Notes: generated by a model not told the origin, from the letters alone. A stretch of DNA of 64,000 nt from Siphonodentalium dalli (GCA_032622095.1 CP136069.1:49894760-49958759), one strand, 5' to 3'; positions 10,985 to 23,306 are shown, numbered from the stretch's first letter. Translations and numbers: made by a program.

Positions 10985-11662
10985 ATTAGGAGGACCATTG
11001 TCCATCATTAGGCAGACTGCGACATTATGCAGACCAAATCCGGTGTGCCTATTTTTTGCATACCAGTCACAACTAGTTATCTGGTGTTTTAATTGTTAAC
11101 ACCTCTCCTTGTTCAACCCATTTAGGTTGTCTTTTGTCAATAAAATGATGGGATTGAAAAAAATGTTTGTTTAGGGTATTTCAGCCCCGATAATTTTGAG
11201 ACTTGTATATTCTGTCGATATATAGTTTCATGATTGTGCGGTCGAAACATCCACAGCGGTCTTGAAAAAATCAACTGTTCTGGTTTTGCGTTTTTTATGT
11301 ATAGGATGCAGCAAAAAAGAAGATAACTGGCCAAATGTCATTAAAACATCGAGAAATCTGGTGTATACATCGAAATTGAGTACAAATTTCGGGATTAAAA
11401 AAAGACCGCACAATGTTGAAACTATATATCGATCGAATATACATGTCTCAAAATTATCGGGGCGGAAATGCCCTTAACAACAATTTTTTTTAATCCCATC
11501 ATTTTATAGACAAAAGACAACCTAAATCGCTTGAACAAGGAGAGGTGTTAACAATTAAAGCGCAAGATAACTAGTTGTGAATGACATGCAAAAATTAGGC
11601 AGACCGGATTTCGTCTGCATAAAGTCGCGGTCTGCCTAATGATGGTCAATGGTCCTCCTAAT
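10985..11662. mobile_element. 678-bp fold-back element with ~255-bp arms
   Basis: ATTAGGAGGACCATTG at the left end is mirrored at the right end. Complementarity continues inward through GTCTGCCTAATG, GTTAACACCTCTCCTTGTTC and the CCCGATAATTTTGAGAC region to about 11240 and 11400. A central ~150-bp loop carries no recognisable coding sequence. This is a long-TIR fold-back DNA element; superfamily unknown because no clean target duplication is visible. Confidence 0.78.
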
Positions 11663-11680
11663 GCTTACTCTACATAGCTA

Positions 11681-11722
<42 letters not shown>

Positions 11723-12511
11723 TTTTGGAAGATCTGTGTGTTTGTGTGTGTGTGGGTGTGTGTGTGTTCGCGATGGACTCGAACACGGCTGGACCGATTT
11801 CGACCAAACTTGGTACGGACACGTAATTCGACCCGGGAACGAACATGGGCCTATTGATTTTCAGATCCGAGGTCAACTTTTCACGTGCCGAGGTCAAATC
11901 TGTTTTTACGCTGTGTTACGGGACTTTCATTTGAGTTCGGTGCTTACAAATCGATTCGAAACAGCGCGAATAATAAAATGCCAGTCATAATAATGACACT
12001 GTGAGAATCTTTCGTGTTTCCTCTTTCCAACGATATATAATGCGTATTTATCCGTTTTAGTTATCTGCCTCAATTATTAAGAAGAAGTGGTACTATCTTC
12101 CATCAGGATAAAAACAATGCGTAACTTCTATGACGTCGTTAGAGGTCATAATTAACGTTAGATCACGTTAACGCTTAACCGGCCGATGCATTTGACTGTT
12201 TCAGACGTCTTGGCGATATCTCGGGCACTGATGGTAATTTATCTTTACGTTGAAACTTGATAATTAATGAGCGTGTGTATATGAGGCGCGTTTATATACT
12301 TGAGTGGAAATCAAATCGGGTTAAACTGGCGGATTTTTACGGACGAAATTTGATGCATAGGGTATCTCGGTATCCGCTGGGCCGATTTCCCGGTATCCGC
12401 TGGGCCGATTTCCACCATTTTTGGGGTGTCGGTGTGTGACCCCACCTGACCTTGACCTTCAAAATTGTCAATTCAAGGTCAAAGCCCGGACGAAGTCGGG
12501 TCACCTTCTAG
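11663..12511 (+). mobile_element. Helitron-like element (type B), heterogeneous
   Basis: (TA)n, then TTTTTGGAAGATCTGTGTG and TCGCGATGGACTCGAACACG form the usual 5' cap. The middle (about 11935-12290) is unlike other copies. The end has TGACCTTGACCTTCAAAATT, hairpin CCCGGACGAAGTCGGG and CTAG (12508-12511). It may be a chimera of two copies or a copy with an insertion. Confidence 0.5.
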
Positions 12512-13608
12512 TATATATATTTATACTATATATTTTGAGACTTCCGTATATATGTGTGTGTATACTTCATAGAATCGAAAACGGCAGGATCGATTGAGTT
12601 CAAACTTCCCACCTAAGGGTAAAAACCCACGAAAACCGTAGTTGTCGCGTTTTGGAGAAGCTCAGAGCACCGTTTCTCCCTTCCCAACTCACCGCAATCG
12701 GCACCGCGGGGGGTAATCAAGTCATAATTTAATGAGCGTTTGTTTTTGACGCATCACTATAAAGAGCGTCTGTTTACCATTCAACGTTATTAGCATCTGC
12801 AGAGAGATATGCGGGAACAATAATTTTGAGTGGTTTCCAATTCGGGGAGATTTATTGGATGCCATAGTACTCTTACAACATTTCTGCAATATAATTGCCT
12901 CAAAGTGTTCAGCATCATTTTTATAGTATGTATGACACTTAGGTCAGGGCTTAGGAGGTAGTTAGTGTGGGTACTTCTCAGAAATCCCGGTTACAAACCA
13001 ACACTCACAATTTCGTCTTTTGCATCAGATACCAACACCTCGACCGATCGGGACGAAACATGGTACGTGTGTGTAGTTTGACCAGGTGGTCGTCGTTGTC
13101 GTATTGGCGAGCCCGTGCGACGCCCGTGCAGCGCATGCGCAGACGAGATCTCGAAAACGGGTGAAGCTATCGACTTGAAATTTGGTATGTGCATGTATCT
13201 TGCCCCGGATACGAATTGTATCGGGTCGCCGAGCCCGTGCGAAGCCAGCTTCGCGCATGCGCAGACCAGATCTCGGAAACGGGTTGAGCTATCGACTTGA
13301 AATTTGGTATGTGAATGTATCTTGCCCCGGATACGAATTTTATCGGGTCGCCGAGTCCGTGCGACGCCAGCTTCGCGCATGGGCAGACCAGATCTCGGAA
13401 ACGGGTGGAGCTATCGACTTGAAATTTGTTTTTTTTTAATAGCCCGGACAACGTAGGGCTCATCGTGTCTCCTCACGTTTTCAGTTCTGTATTCTGACCA
13501 TTCAGTTCAATTGACGAATCAATCATTAAACCATTTAAAAACAAAATTAATAATTTAAAAAATGTCATGTTTCTGACGAACGCCGCCGGTGGCGGGCTAA
13601 CCTGCTAG
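12512..13608 (+). mobile_element. Helitron-like element (type C) with internal type A piece
   Basis: 5' cap ACTATATATTTTGAGACTTC and a (TG)n tract, then TTCATAGAATCGAAAACGG. The end has hairpin GCCGCCGGTGGCGGGC, TAACCTG and CTAG (13605-13608). A type A fragment occupies about 13025-13467 and retains its hairpin but not its CTAG, so one element is nested in or fused to the other. Confidence 0.58.
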
Positions 13609-14840
13609 TCTATACTATATATTTTGAGACTTCGTATATATGTGTGTATATATGTGTGTGTGTACTTCATAGAATCCAAAACGCGTGTACAGATTGAGCT
13701 CAAACTTCCTATGTAAGTGTCAAATCCCACCGACACGACCGTGGTCGCGGTTTAGTGAAGCTCAGAGCACCCGTTATCCAATCTCAAATCATCGCAAAGG
13801 CACGGCGTGGGTTAATCAAGTGATTATTTAATGAGCGTTTGTTTTTGACGCATCTCTATAAAGAGCGTCTGTTTGCCATTCAACGTTATTTGCATCTGCA
13901 GAGAGATATACGGAACATACATTAAATTTAAAAAACATTTGTTTCTGACCAACCCTGCGAGCACGGATGGCGCGCTTTGTTGTTACAGTATATAGTTATA
14001 TACCGAAATCATCCCAGATAATCACCAGATAGCATCAGATTTCTCCCCAGATATACCGTTATAAAGCTACTGGAATCTGCCAATCTACGGGAAATTCCAT
14101 GGAATGCCGATTGAGCTCAAACTTGCTACCCACGGGAAGTGTCATATATATGAGTGTGTCCTTTATAGACTCGAACCGATTGAGCTCAAACTTGCTAAAT
14201 AAGAAAATAGCCCCCAAGCCGTAAATATCAACAACAACGATATTACTAAATACACGTTTTCGGCAATGTGAGAGTTTTCGGGGAGCCGTGATGCCAACAA
14301 CAACGACCCGAAGCCCTGAAGGCCAACAACAGATTCAATGCAATGTTATCAATTATGCAGAGAGATTTCACGACATTACGACGGGTACGGCAGACTCAAA
14401 ATATTATGCAGACAGATTTCCCGACGGGAAGCGTTTGTTTTAAATTCAATGCAATGTTATAGTAGAGAGATTTCACGAAACAAAGAATGCGTTGTCTGTC
14501 GTTCCTAGGAAGGGGGATTTCTACGGGTAAATTTTTCCGCCAAAAACAAAAAAATTAATTAAAACAATTTACAATTTAATTAAAACAATTTAAAATTAAA
14601 AAAAATTAACAATAAAAAAACAATTCAGAAACAAAATATATTAAATTTAAAAAACATTAAATTCATATTCAAAAATGTCATGTTTCTGAAACAAAGCCAT
14701 TAATATTAAAAACATAAATTCAATTTAAAAAACATTAAATTAATATTAAAATATATTTTAAAAAATATAAATAAAAAAAAAATAATAAAAAAAATGTCAT
14801 GTTTCGAACAAACGCCGCCGGTGGCGGGCTAACCTGCTAG
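13609..14840 (+). mobile_element. Helitron-like element (type C), AT-rich body
   Basis: Starts at the previous CTAG with TCTATACTATATATTTTGAG. It contains a TAATGAGCGTTTG and ATAAAGAGCGTCTG pair, several GCAGAGAGAT phrases and a very AT-rich stretch at 14550-14790. It ends with GCCGCCGGTGGCGGGC, TAACCTG and CTAG. Confidence 0.6.
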
Positions 14841-15688
14841 TACTATATATTTTGAGACTTCGTATATATGTGTGTGTGTACTTCATAGAATCGAAAACGG
14901 CTGGCTCGATTGAGTTCAAACTTCCCATCTAAGGGTAAAAACCCACGAACACCGTAGTTGTCGCGTTTTGGAGAAGCTCAGAGCACCGTTTCTCCCTTCC
15001 CAAATCACCGCAATCGGCACCGCGGTGGTTAATCAAGTCATAATTTAATGAGCGTTTGTTTTTGACGCATCGCTATAAAGAGCGTTTGTTTACCATTCAA
15101 TGTTATTAGCATCTGCAGAGAGAGTGTAGCCTGTCGCTCGAAATAGTATGCAGAGAGATTTTCACGACGGGAAGCGTTTGTTTTCAATTCAATGCAATTT
15201 TATCCCTCGAAATATTATGCAGAGAGATGATTTCACGACGGGAAGCGTTTGTTTTCAATTCAATACAATGTTATCGTACTGAGCGTCTATATACACGACG
15301 AGTATAAATACGGCTCCATTGACCGTCTCGAGGCGAAATTTCGTACTTAATTTCGTACTTAGGAGTTCCAAGGAACGTGGGAGATTTTTATCGGGTAAGT
15401 TTTTCCGCCCGAGGTGATCTTCACCTTGAAACGGGTACCCACAAATGATATATATGTGTGTGTCCTTTATAGACTCGGACCGATTGAGCTCAAACTTGGT
15501 GTCTACGGGAAGTTTCATGGACGGGTTAAATTGTCAATTCAAGGTCAAATCGGGTAAAATTGAAAAAAGGCACAATTAACTCATTGAAAAACAAAAAAAA
15601 TAAATTAAAAAATTAATTAAATTTTTTTTAAATTAAAATTAATTTAAAATATTATTTAAAAGATGTCATGTTTCTGACGATTGCCGCC
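14841..15688 (+). mobile_element. Helitron-like element (type C), 3' truncated
   Basis: Full 5' cap (ACTATATATTTTGAGACTTC). The body parallels the two flanking type C copies. The 3' end breaks off inside the hairpin at GCCGCC, where the next copy's ATATTTTGAGACTTCCG begins, so one copy has inserted into or recombined with the tail of the other. Confidence 0.58.
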
Positions 15689-16961
15689 ATTATATTTTGA
15701 GACTTCCGTATATATATATGTGTGTACTTTATAGAATCGAAAACGGCTGGCTCGATTGAGTTCAAACTTCCCATCTAAGGGTAAAAACCAAGAACACCGT
15801 AGTTGTCGCGTTTTGGAGAAGCTCTGAGCACCCTTTCTCCACTCCCAAAATCACCGCAAAGGCACGACGGGGGTTAATCGCGTTGATAGTTAAAGAGCGT
15901 TCCTATCCGCAGTGTCGTTGATAAAGAGCGTATGTGTGTAATGTAATTATTACGTCTTGATCTGGGCGTGTGCGTGTAAGACTGTATCCAGACATGAGCT
16001 TGTTGTGTGGCGTATTTTGGGTATTGCCGTGGCAAAATTAGACCCCCACGGCATCCCCACGGCAATTTTAATTCACATTCCCAACACCTAGCAGGGACAA
16101 ATATCTCTTAGCCAGCATCAAGGCGAGTCTTGTAACGTATTAATTCAAATGCTTTCGATCATACGAATCCACTGCAATCGACCTATTTTTAGAACGCAAC
16201 ACATGGTACCAAAATTACGTCGCGTTGGTGTTGGGGGTGCACGGCGGGATTAATTTAAATATGTCATGTTGGTAACAATATCTAGCCGATAATTCATCAG
16301 ACCTACAGACGAATGCGACCAGCAAATTTCAAAATTGGTCATTTGACCTCCCCATGAATATCTTCTGGGAAATTCCAGGGAATGCGTGCCCATTATCGGG
16401 CCATTGTGTGTGTCGCGGTCGAGGTAAATACACGTGGTTGTGAATTACGTCACGCCACGTGGATCCAGGCGGAAGTTAACCTGACCCTTCCGATGCCGCG
16501 TACGTTAGTGATACCGGAGTTATAGCGTGGCGTTATGTTTTTTGACTGACCGCAGTGCCCGATCCGCCGAATGTGAACATGTTATCAACTGTTACGGCAG
16601 TCCGTGGCCCACGGCAGTCAATTGCCGTGGCGAATATTGAAGCCTACGGCGATTGAATGTGTGTCCTTTATATAGTCTCGAACCGATTGAGCTCAAACTT
16701 GCTACCTACGGGAAGTGTCATGGACGGGTTAAATTGTGACCCCGACCTGACCTTGACCTTGAAAATGATCAATTCAAGGTCAAATCGGGTCAAATTGAAA
16801 AACAAAAAATTAGATTAAAAAGGCACAATTAACTCATTGAAAAACAAAAAATTAAATTAAAAAATTAATTAAAAAAATTAAATAAAAAATTCACTCATTG
16901 AAAGTCAGGTTTCTGACAAAGCCATGGGACAAATGCCGCCAGTGGCGGGCTAACCTGCTAG
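15689..16961 (+). mobile_element. Helitron-like element (type C) with foreign middle
   Basis: The 5' cap and the 3' hairpin/CTAG (16958-16961) are type C. Bases ~15890-16660 are not seen in other copies and include a diverged piece of the TIR element of 6091-6520 near 16330. This is either an insertion or a captured segment. Confidence 0.5.
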
Positions 16962-17461
16962 TATATATATATATTGAAGACCTCTGGTAGTCTGTCTGTA
17001 TGTCCTTTATCGAATCTAAAACGGGTTGACCGATCGAGACCAAACTTCCTATCCAAAGGTAAAATCCCACGGACACCGTCGGCGTCGCGTTTTGGAGAAG
17101 CTCAGACCACCCGTTCTCCACTCTCAGTCACAAAAACGGCACTGCGGTGGTTAATCAAGTGATAATTTAATGAGCGTTTGTTTTTGACGCATCGACATAA
17201 AGAGCGTTTGTTTACCACTCAACGTTATTAGCATCTGCAGAGAGATATACGGGAACATCTAATATATAGAAACGGGTAGAGCTATCGACTTGAAATTTGG
17301 TATGTGAATGTATCTTGCCCCGGATACGAATTTTATCGGATCGCCGAGCCCGTGCGACGCCAGCTTCGCGCATGCGCAGACCAGATTTCGGAAACGGGTA
17401 GAGCTATCGACTTGAAATTTGGTTTTTGAATAGCCCGGACAACGTCGGGCTCATCGGCTAG
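16962..17461 (+). mobile_element. Helitron-like chimera (type C head, type A tail)
   Basis: Begins like type C (GAAGACCTCTGGTAGTCTG, the GAATCTAAAACGGG phrase, TAATGAGCGTTTG). It switches at about 17262 to type A sequence and ends AGCCCGGACAACGTCGGGCT, CATCGG, CTAG. A head/tail switch of this kind fits end bypass or recombination in a rolling-circle array. Confidence 0.58.
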
Positions 17462-18027
17462 TCTCATATATTTTTTTGAAGACCTCTGTCTGTCTGTCTG
17501 TCTGTTTGTCTGTTTGTCATTAATACAAATCTACGATTCTCGACCGATCGGGACGAAACTTGGTAATTGTGTGTAGTTTGACCAGGCAGTCGACGTTGTC
17601 GTATTGGCGATCCCGTGCGGTGCCCGCTTCGCGCATGCGCTGACGAGATCTGGGAAACGGGTGGAGCTATCGACTTGAAATTTGCTATGTGAATGTATCT
17701 TTCCCCGGATACGAATTTTATCGGGTCGCCGAGCCCGTGCGACGCCAGATTCGCGCATGCGCAGACGAGATCTCGGAAACGGGTGGAGCTATCGACTTGA
17801 AATTTGGCATGTGAATGTATCTGGCCCGGATACGAATTTTATCGGGTCGCCGAGCCCGTGCGACGCCATGTTTGCGCATGCGCAGACCAGATCTCGGAAA
17901 CGGGTAGAGCTATCGACTTGAAATTTGGTTTTTGAATAGCCCGGACAACGTCGGGCTGGGTACCTAGAGCTATCGACTTGAAATTTGGTTTTTGAATAGC
18001 CCGGACAACGTCGGGCTCATCGGCTAG
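17462..18027 (+). mobile_element. Helitron-like element (type A) with duplicated hairpin
   Basis: Complete type A copy. The terminal block AGCCCGGACAACGTCGGGCT is present twice (17938-17957 and 17998-18017), 60 bases apart, but only the second is followed by CATCGGCTAG. This is the clearest copy for defining type A ends. Confidence 0.68.
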
Positions 18028-18536
18028 TCTCATATATATTTTGAAGACCTCTGTCTGTCTGTCTGTCTGTCTGTATGTCTGTATGTCATTTATACAAATC
18101 TACGATTCTCGACCGATCGCGACGAAACTTGGTACGTGTGTGGTGTTTGACCAGGCGGTCGTCGTTGTCGTATTGGCGAGCCCGTGCGGCGCCCGCTTCG
18201 CGCATGCTCAGACGAGATCTCGGAAACGGGTGTAGCTATCGACTTGAAATTTGCTATGTGAATGTATCTTGCCCCAAATACGAATTGTATCGGGTCGCCG
18301 AGCCCGTGCGACGCAAGCTTCGCGCATGCGCAGACCAGACCTCGGAAACGGGTGGAGCTATCGACTTGAAATTTGGTGTGTGAATGTATCTTGCCCCGGG
18401 TACGAATTTTTTCGGGTCGCCGAACCCGTGCGACGCAAGCTTCGCGCATGCGCAGACCAGATCTCGAAACGGGTGGAGCTATCGACTTGAAATTTGGTTT
18501 TTGAATAGCCCGGACAACGTCGGGCTCATCGGCTGG
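18028..18536 (+). mobile_element. Helitron-like element (type A), CTGG end
   Basis: Full 5' cap with (TCTG)n. The body has three blocks containing CGCATGC(G/T)CAGAC, then the hairpin and CATCGGCTGG. CTGG still fits the Helitron CTRR consensus. Confidence 0.65.
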
Positions 18537-19147
18537 TGTATTATATATTTTTTGGAAGATCTGTGTGTGTCTGTGTGTGGTGTGCGTGTGCGTGTTCGCG
18601 ATGAACTCGAAAACGGCCAACCGATTTCGATGAAACTTGGTATGTGGGGGTATATTTGGCCGGGGGTGACATGGGCCTATTAATTTTTCCGTGCGACGTG
18701 ACCTTGAAATCGGGTCATGTCAAGGTCAAACGCCCGAATATCACGGGATTTCGATTAAACTTGGTACGTGGGGTACCTTCGGTCGTGGAGTGGCATAGGC
18801 CTATTAATTTGCCCGTGCTACGTGACCTTGACCTTGAAATCGGGTCATTTCAAGGTCAAACGCCCGAATATCACGGTATTTCGGTGAGACTTGGTATGAG
18901 GGGTACTTTCGGTCGGGGAGTGGCATAGGCCTTTTAATTTGCCCGTGCGACGTGCCTTTGACCTTGAAATCGGGTCATTTCAAGGTCAAACGCCCGAATA
19001 TCACGGGATTTCGATGAAACTTGGTATGTGGGGCTACTTTCGTATGGGGAGTCTCATAAGCATATTCATTTGCCCGTGCGACGTGACATTGACCTTCAAA
19101 ATGGTTAATTCAAGGTCCAAGCCCGGACTAAGTCGGGTCAACATCTA

Positions 19148-19148
<1 letters not shown>
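18537..19148 (+). mobile_element. Helitron-like element (type B)
   Basis: 5' cap TTTTTTGGAAGATCTGTG and TCGCGATGAACTCG. Four tandem ~125-base units each contain GACCTTGAAATCGGGTCA and TCAAGGTCAAACGCCCG. The hairpin CCCGGACTAAGTCGGG is followed by TCAACATCTAG. It is the last plus-strand member of the array. Confidence 0.66.

Positions 19149-19186
<38 letters not shown>
19149..19186. repeat. (TA)n tract at tail-to-tail junction
   Basis: About 17 TA dinucleotides separate the 3' CTAG of the plus-strand array from the 3' CTAG of the minus-strand array. The sequence can form a cruciform. Confidence 0.9.
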
Positions 19187-19187
<1 letters not shown>

Positions 19188-19875
19188 TAGCAGGTGGACC
19201 CGACTTCGTCCGGGCTGTTTCCCCTCGGCTTTTCGGCGAATTGCGCGATTTGACCTTGAATTGTCCATTTTGAAGGTCAAGGTCAGGTGGGGTCACTATG
19301 TGACCCGTCCAAAACACTACCCGGACAAAAATTTTGAAGGTCAATGTCAGGTCGGGGTCACGATTTGACCCGTCGAAAACACCCAGTGGACAAAAGTAAC
19401 CCTATGTATCAAATTTCGTCGAAATCCCATAAAAATCCGCGATTTTACCTTGAATTGACCCGATTTCAAGATCAAGGTCACGTCGCACGGGCAAATGAAC
19501 AGGCTTACGACACTCCCCATACGAAAGTATCCGCAGACACTAATTTTCATCGAAATCCCATGATACTCGGGCGTTTGATCTTGGAATGACCCGATTTCAA
19601 GGTCACGTCGCACGGGCAAATTAATAGGCCCATGCCACTCCCCGGCGGAAAGTAACCCCACTTACCAATTTTCATCGAAATCCCGTGATACTCGGGAGTT
19701 TGACCTCGAAATGACCCGATTTCAATGCCAAGGTCACGTCGCACTGGCAAATTAATAGGCATAAGCCACTCCCCGGCCGAAAGTATCCCCACATACCAAG
19801 TTTCATCGAAATCGGCTCGGCCGTTCTCGAGTCCATCGCGAACACACACACAGATTTCCCAAAATATATAATAGA
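19187..19875 (-). mobile_element. Helitron-like element (type B), minus strand
   Basis: Read on the minus strand it ends in the GGACGAAGTCGGGTCCACCTG hairpin region and CTAG at 19187-19190. The body has GACCTTGAAATCGGGTCAT units and the 5' cap is GGGAAATCTGTGTGTGTG at 19840-19875. Confidence 0.65.
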
Positions 19876-20291
19876 CTAGCCGATGAGCCCGACGTTGTCC
19901 GGGCTATTCAAAAACCAAATTTCAAGTCGATAGCTCCACCCGTTTCCGAGATTTCAAGTCGATAGGTCTACCCGTTTCCGAGATCTGGTCTGCGCATGCG
20001 CAAAGCTGGCGTCGCACGGGCTCGGCGACCCGATAAAATTCGTATCCGGGGCAAGATACATTCACATAGCAAATTTCAAGTCGATAGCTCCACCCGTTTT
20101 CGAGATCTCGTCTGCGCATGCGCGAAGCGGGCGCCGCACGGGCTCGCCAATACGTCAACGACGACCGCCTGGTCAAACTACAAACACGTACCAAGTTTCG
20201 TCCCGATAGGTCGAGAATCGTAGATTTGTATAAATGACATACAGACATACAGGCAAACAAACAAACAGATGTCTTCAAAATATATATGAGA
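19876..20291 (-). mobile_element. Helitron-like element (type A), minus strand
   Basis: Mirror of the plus-strand type A copies: CTAG at 19876-19879, hairpin AGCCCGGACAACGTCGGGCT, GCGCATGCGCAGAC blocks, a GTTTGTCTG tract and the TATATTTTGAAGAC cap. Confidence 0.66.
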
Positions 20292-20583
20292 CTAGCAGGT
20301 GGACCCGACTTCGTCCGGGCTGTTTCCCCTCTGCTTTTCGGCGAATTGCGCGATTTGACCTTGAATTGTCCATTTTGAAGGTCAAGGTCATGTGGGGTCA
20401 CGATTTGACCCGTCCAAAACACTGCCCGGACAAAAGTACCCGACAAAAGTACCCGTCGAAATCCATCCGGTTTTACCCGATTTGACCTCGAATTGTTTTT
20501 TTGTGATTATTTTGAAGGTCAAGGTCAGGTCGGGGTCACGACTCGACCCGCCCAAAACACTCAGTGGACAAAAGTAACCCCAC
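20292..20583 (-). mobile_element. Helitron-like element (type B), 5'-truncated, minus strand
   Basis: Has the 3' CTAG and hairpin with two GACCTTCAAAATG-type units. It stops at about 20583 before any AT-rich cap and is the last member of the array. Confidence 0.6.
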
Positions 20584-20650
20584 GTTATAAAGAAATAGAT
20601 TTTTTTTTAAATGGCTGTCGCAAGATAACTCAATCCGATTAACTTCCAGA
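20584..20650. other. Short spacer
   Basis: Boundary between the Helitron array and the ~160-bp repeat; nothing recognised. Confidence 0.5.
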
Positions 20651-21135
20651 ACAAATTTCATCATGATCGAACAAAAGATGCGACATGTAGCCCGCGCGAT
20701 ATGCATGATGCAATATTGAAATCGAAAGTGACATCTGACGGCCATATTGTTTTGCTGTTTGAACCCAAAATTACTCATTCCCATCAACATGTCAATGTCA
20801 TTCTCCATGACAATTTCATCACGATTGATGAAGTAGTATGGGCTGCAGCCCACACGGTATGTTTTACATAGTGTTACACTGAAAACAAAATGGCTGACGG
20901 CAGACATCTTGTTTTGCCGAATTACCCCAAAATGACTCATTCCCATCTACATATCAATGTCATCCCCAATGACAAATTTCATCATGATCAGACAAATGAT
21001 GCGACATGTAGCCTGCGCGATAGGATGCAATATTGAAATTGAAAGTGACATCTGGTGGCCATCTTGTTTTTTGCAGAATGACACCAAAATGACTCGTTCC
21101 CATTTACATGTCAATGGCATCCTATCTGAAACGGT
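20651..21135. repeat. Three tandem ~160-bp units
   Basis: Units begin near 20651, 20810 and 20971, each with AATTTCATCA(T/C)GATC, a GCGACATGTAGCC-type phrase, a GGCCATCTTGTTTT-type phrase and ATGACTCATTCCCATC. The array ends in ACAGACACCGGACAACATCA. A diverged relative lies at 21975-22745. Confidence 0.75.
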
Positions 21136-21974
21136 GTGGACTGTAGCCCGCGCGATAGCTTAGGACGTACATACACAGAGACTGACAGACTGGCATACTA
21201 ACAGACACCGGACAACATCATGGCAATAGGCTCTAGAGAAATGTATTAAAAAAACATTTGTTGAAAAAGGTTTTTGATGAAATTGTGCTAAATGTGGTTT
21301 TTGATACTTATAAATGTATAAAAGGTAGCAGACTTCCAGGAATGATTTATCCTTTGTGTTGGGATTATACCTGGATAAGTTATTGCATCATTTGGAGCAC
21401 ATCCTTAGCTTTAATTTGGTATATAATATTAATGGGTGCTGCTATTAATTTGACTTAAATTTTATTTCAAATGTGGGTGATATTTTGTGAATTTTCATGC
21501 TCATGTATTAGGAGAGGCCTTAAGCTAAAACAGATCCATGGGGGGGGGGACGTCCTCCTAACGAGCGTTTGGGTCACTTGTTAACACAGTCCTCAATATG
21601 GATATGCTTAGTGGGGACAATTTCCACTTGCAAGCAACATACAGTAGGTTGGTTGATTAACTGGTATTTTATGTCACTTTAGCTATATATACTGTGAGTC
21701 TGTGGAATAAGGATGAAAAATATATTCTGGCTAAGGGTTCACATATTGCTCCAACTTTTTAGTACACTTTTTCCCCAGGTAGTCACTACTGAGGCCATAT
21801 TCTTACTCCATGCTGAAACATGTCCATGTAGTGCTGGGCCATACACATGTTCAGTCATTCTCCGCGGGCCACACTGTCATGCAGTCGGTGGATTTATTGA
21901 TTTTAATAAGACTGCATGGTTCGACCAAATGGTTTGGTGATAGCAAGCTTCACTAGAAAATTTATGCTAATGAG
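21136..21974. other. Unannotated spacer
   Basis: No supportable gene. A run of nine G is at about 21540. Confidence 0.45.
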
Positions 21975-22745
21975 GAACAAAATCACAGCAGCCATTTTGG
22001 ATTACAGATCTCGACCAAAAGGGGACATTCTCATCTCGGCATTGAGATGAATAAGTATATGAAATATGGTGACAAACTGATGATAAATGTGACATGCAGC
22101 CTTTGCAGAACGAATTGATGAACAAATCCAATGAACTGCTCAAGAGTTCCAAGATGGATGACAAATGTAACATGTAGTCTGTGCAGAAGGAATTACTGAT
22201 GAAAAGCACAGGAATCCAAGATGGCCGCCATAGCGGTCATTTTGGATTACTGAACGGGACCAAAAGACGACGTTCTCATCTAGGCATTGAGATGAACATG
22301 TATATAAAATGTGTTGATGATTGGGTGATAAAATCAGATAAATGTGGCATGTAGCCTGTGTGGAAGAAATCCAAGATGGCCGTCATGGGAGACATCTTGG
22401 ATTACGGAACGGGCCCAAAAGAGGACGTTCTCATCGAGGCATTGAGGTGAACCAGTATATGAAATTTGGTGATGATTGGATTATAAATGTGACCTGTAGC
22501 CTGTGCCGAGAGAATTTGTGACGAAAATCTCAGGAAATCCAAAATGGCTGCCACGGTGCCATTTTGGATTACGGAACAGGCCCAAAAGGGGACGTTCTCA
22601 TCTAGGCACTCAGATGAAAAAGTATATGAAATTTGGTGATGATCGGAATAGAAATGCGACGTGTAGCCTGTGTGGAAGGAAATTGTGAACAGACTCACAG
22701 ACGGACAGACTTCCGCGCACTCGATGACAATAGCTTAGCTTGACT
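21975..22745. repeat. Four diverged ~165-bp tandem units
   Basis: Each unit has CCAAGATGGC...CATTTTGGATTAC, GG(A/C)CCAAAAG, GACGTTCTCATC, GATGATTGG-like and TGTAGCCTGTG phrases. The last unit runs into CAGACGGACAGACTTCC and GATGACAATAGCTT, which parallels the end of the 20651 array. Same family, lower identity. Confidence 0.72.
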
Positions 22746-23019
22746 GTAATGTAAAAAAGTATTTTTTCAAAGGCCATAAATGGATATTAAACTATACTGA
22801 AGGGAAAAAGAAACACATGACAGGTATACTGGTGTAGTTTGCAACATACTGGTCATTAACAAATAAAACTACAGATGATTGTTTGTCCCTTGAATACCTA
22901 TCTTCCCACCGATGCGCACGAAAATTCCCACGATGATGTCATGTGGTAATCCCGGCTTAGCATAATTCACATATTCCCGTGCAACCCGCACATTCTCCAA
23001 TCAGCACGGGTCAAACCCT

Positions 23020-23300
23020 AACCATGGCCGAAAAACGCGCTTTACGGAATGCCACGGCCACGTCAGGTTTACAAAAGTCGCGCGATTGCCATGTTGCTGC
23101 AAGCCCATTTCCAGTGACAAGTGGCTACAGAGCTTGGTGTGGCTCAGTCAACCGTGGGGCGCCTCTGTAAACGTCTCCACGAAACTTTGAATCTGAACGA
23201 CCGACCCAACAACACTACGTCAAGACCGGTGGACGTAAACGTTGCCATTGACGTAAAGGAGAACGGAGTAGCGAAACGAGCCAACCATCCCCACAGGAAA
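23020..23300 (+). pseudogene. Tc1/mariner-like transposase N-terminal remnant
   Basis: Across 23065-23215 the frames spell an N-terminal helix-turn-helix of Tc1-type transposases: a RAIAMLLQAHFQ segment, an in-frame TGA, then QVATELGVAQSTVGRLCKRL followed by LNDRP, the usual position of the second, GRPR-type DNA-binding helix. The catalytic DDE domain is absent. The 497-bp TIR element begins directly after it at 23307, so the remnant may have been cut by that insertion. The role in intact relatives is DNA binding at the TIRs. Assignment rests on motif recall. Confidence 0.6.
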
Positions 23301-23306
23301 TGGTTA

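Noticed and set aside
13025-20223. Recurring open frames with CADQISETGGAIDLKF-like peptides
   Set aside because: They recur in every type A Helitron-like copy on both strands, with phase changes between copies and no domain; repeat-derived.
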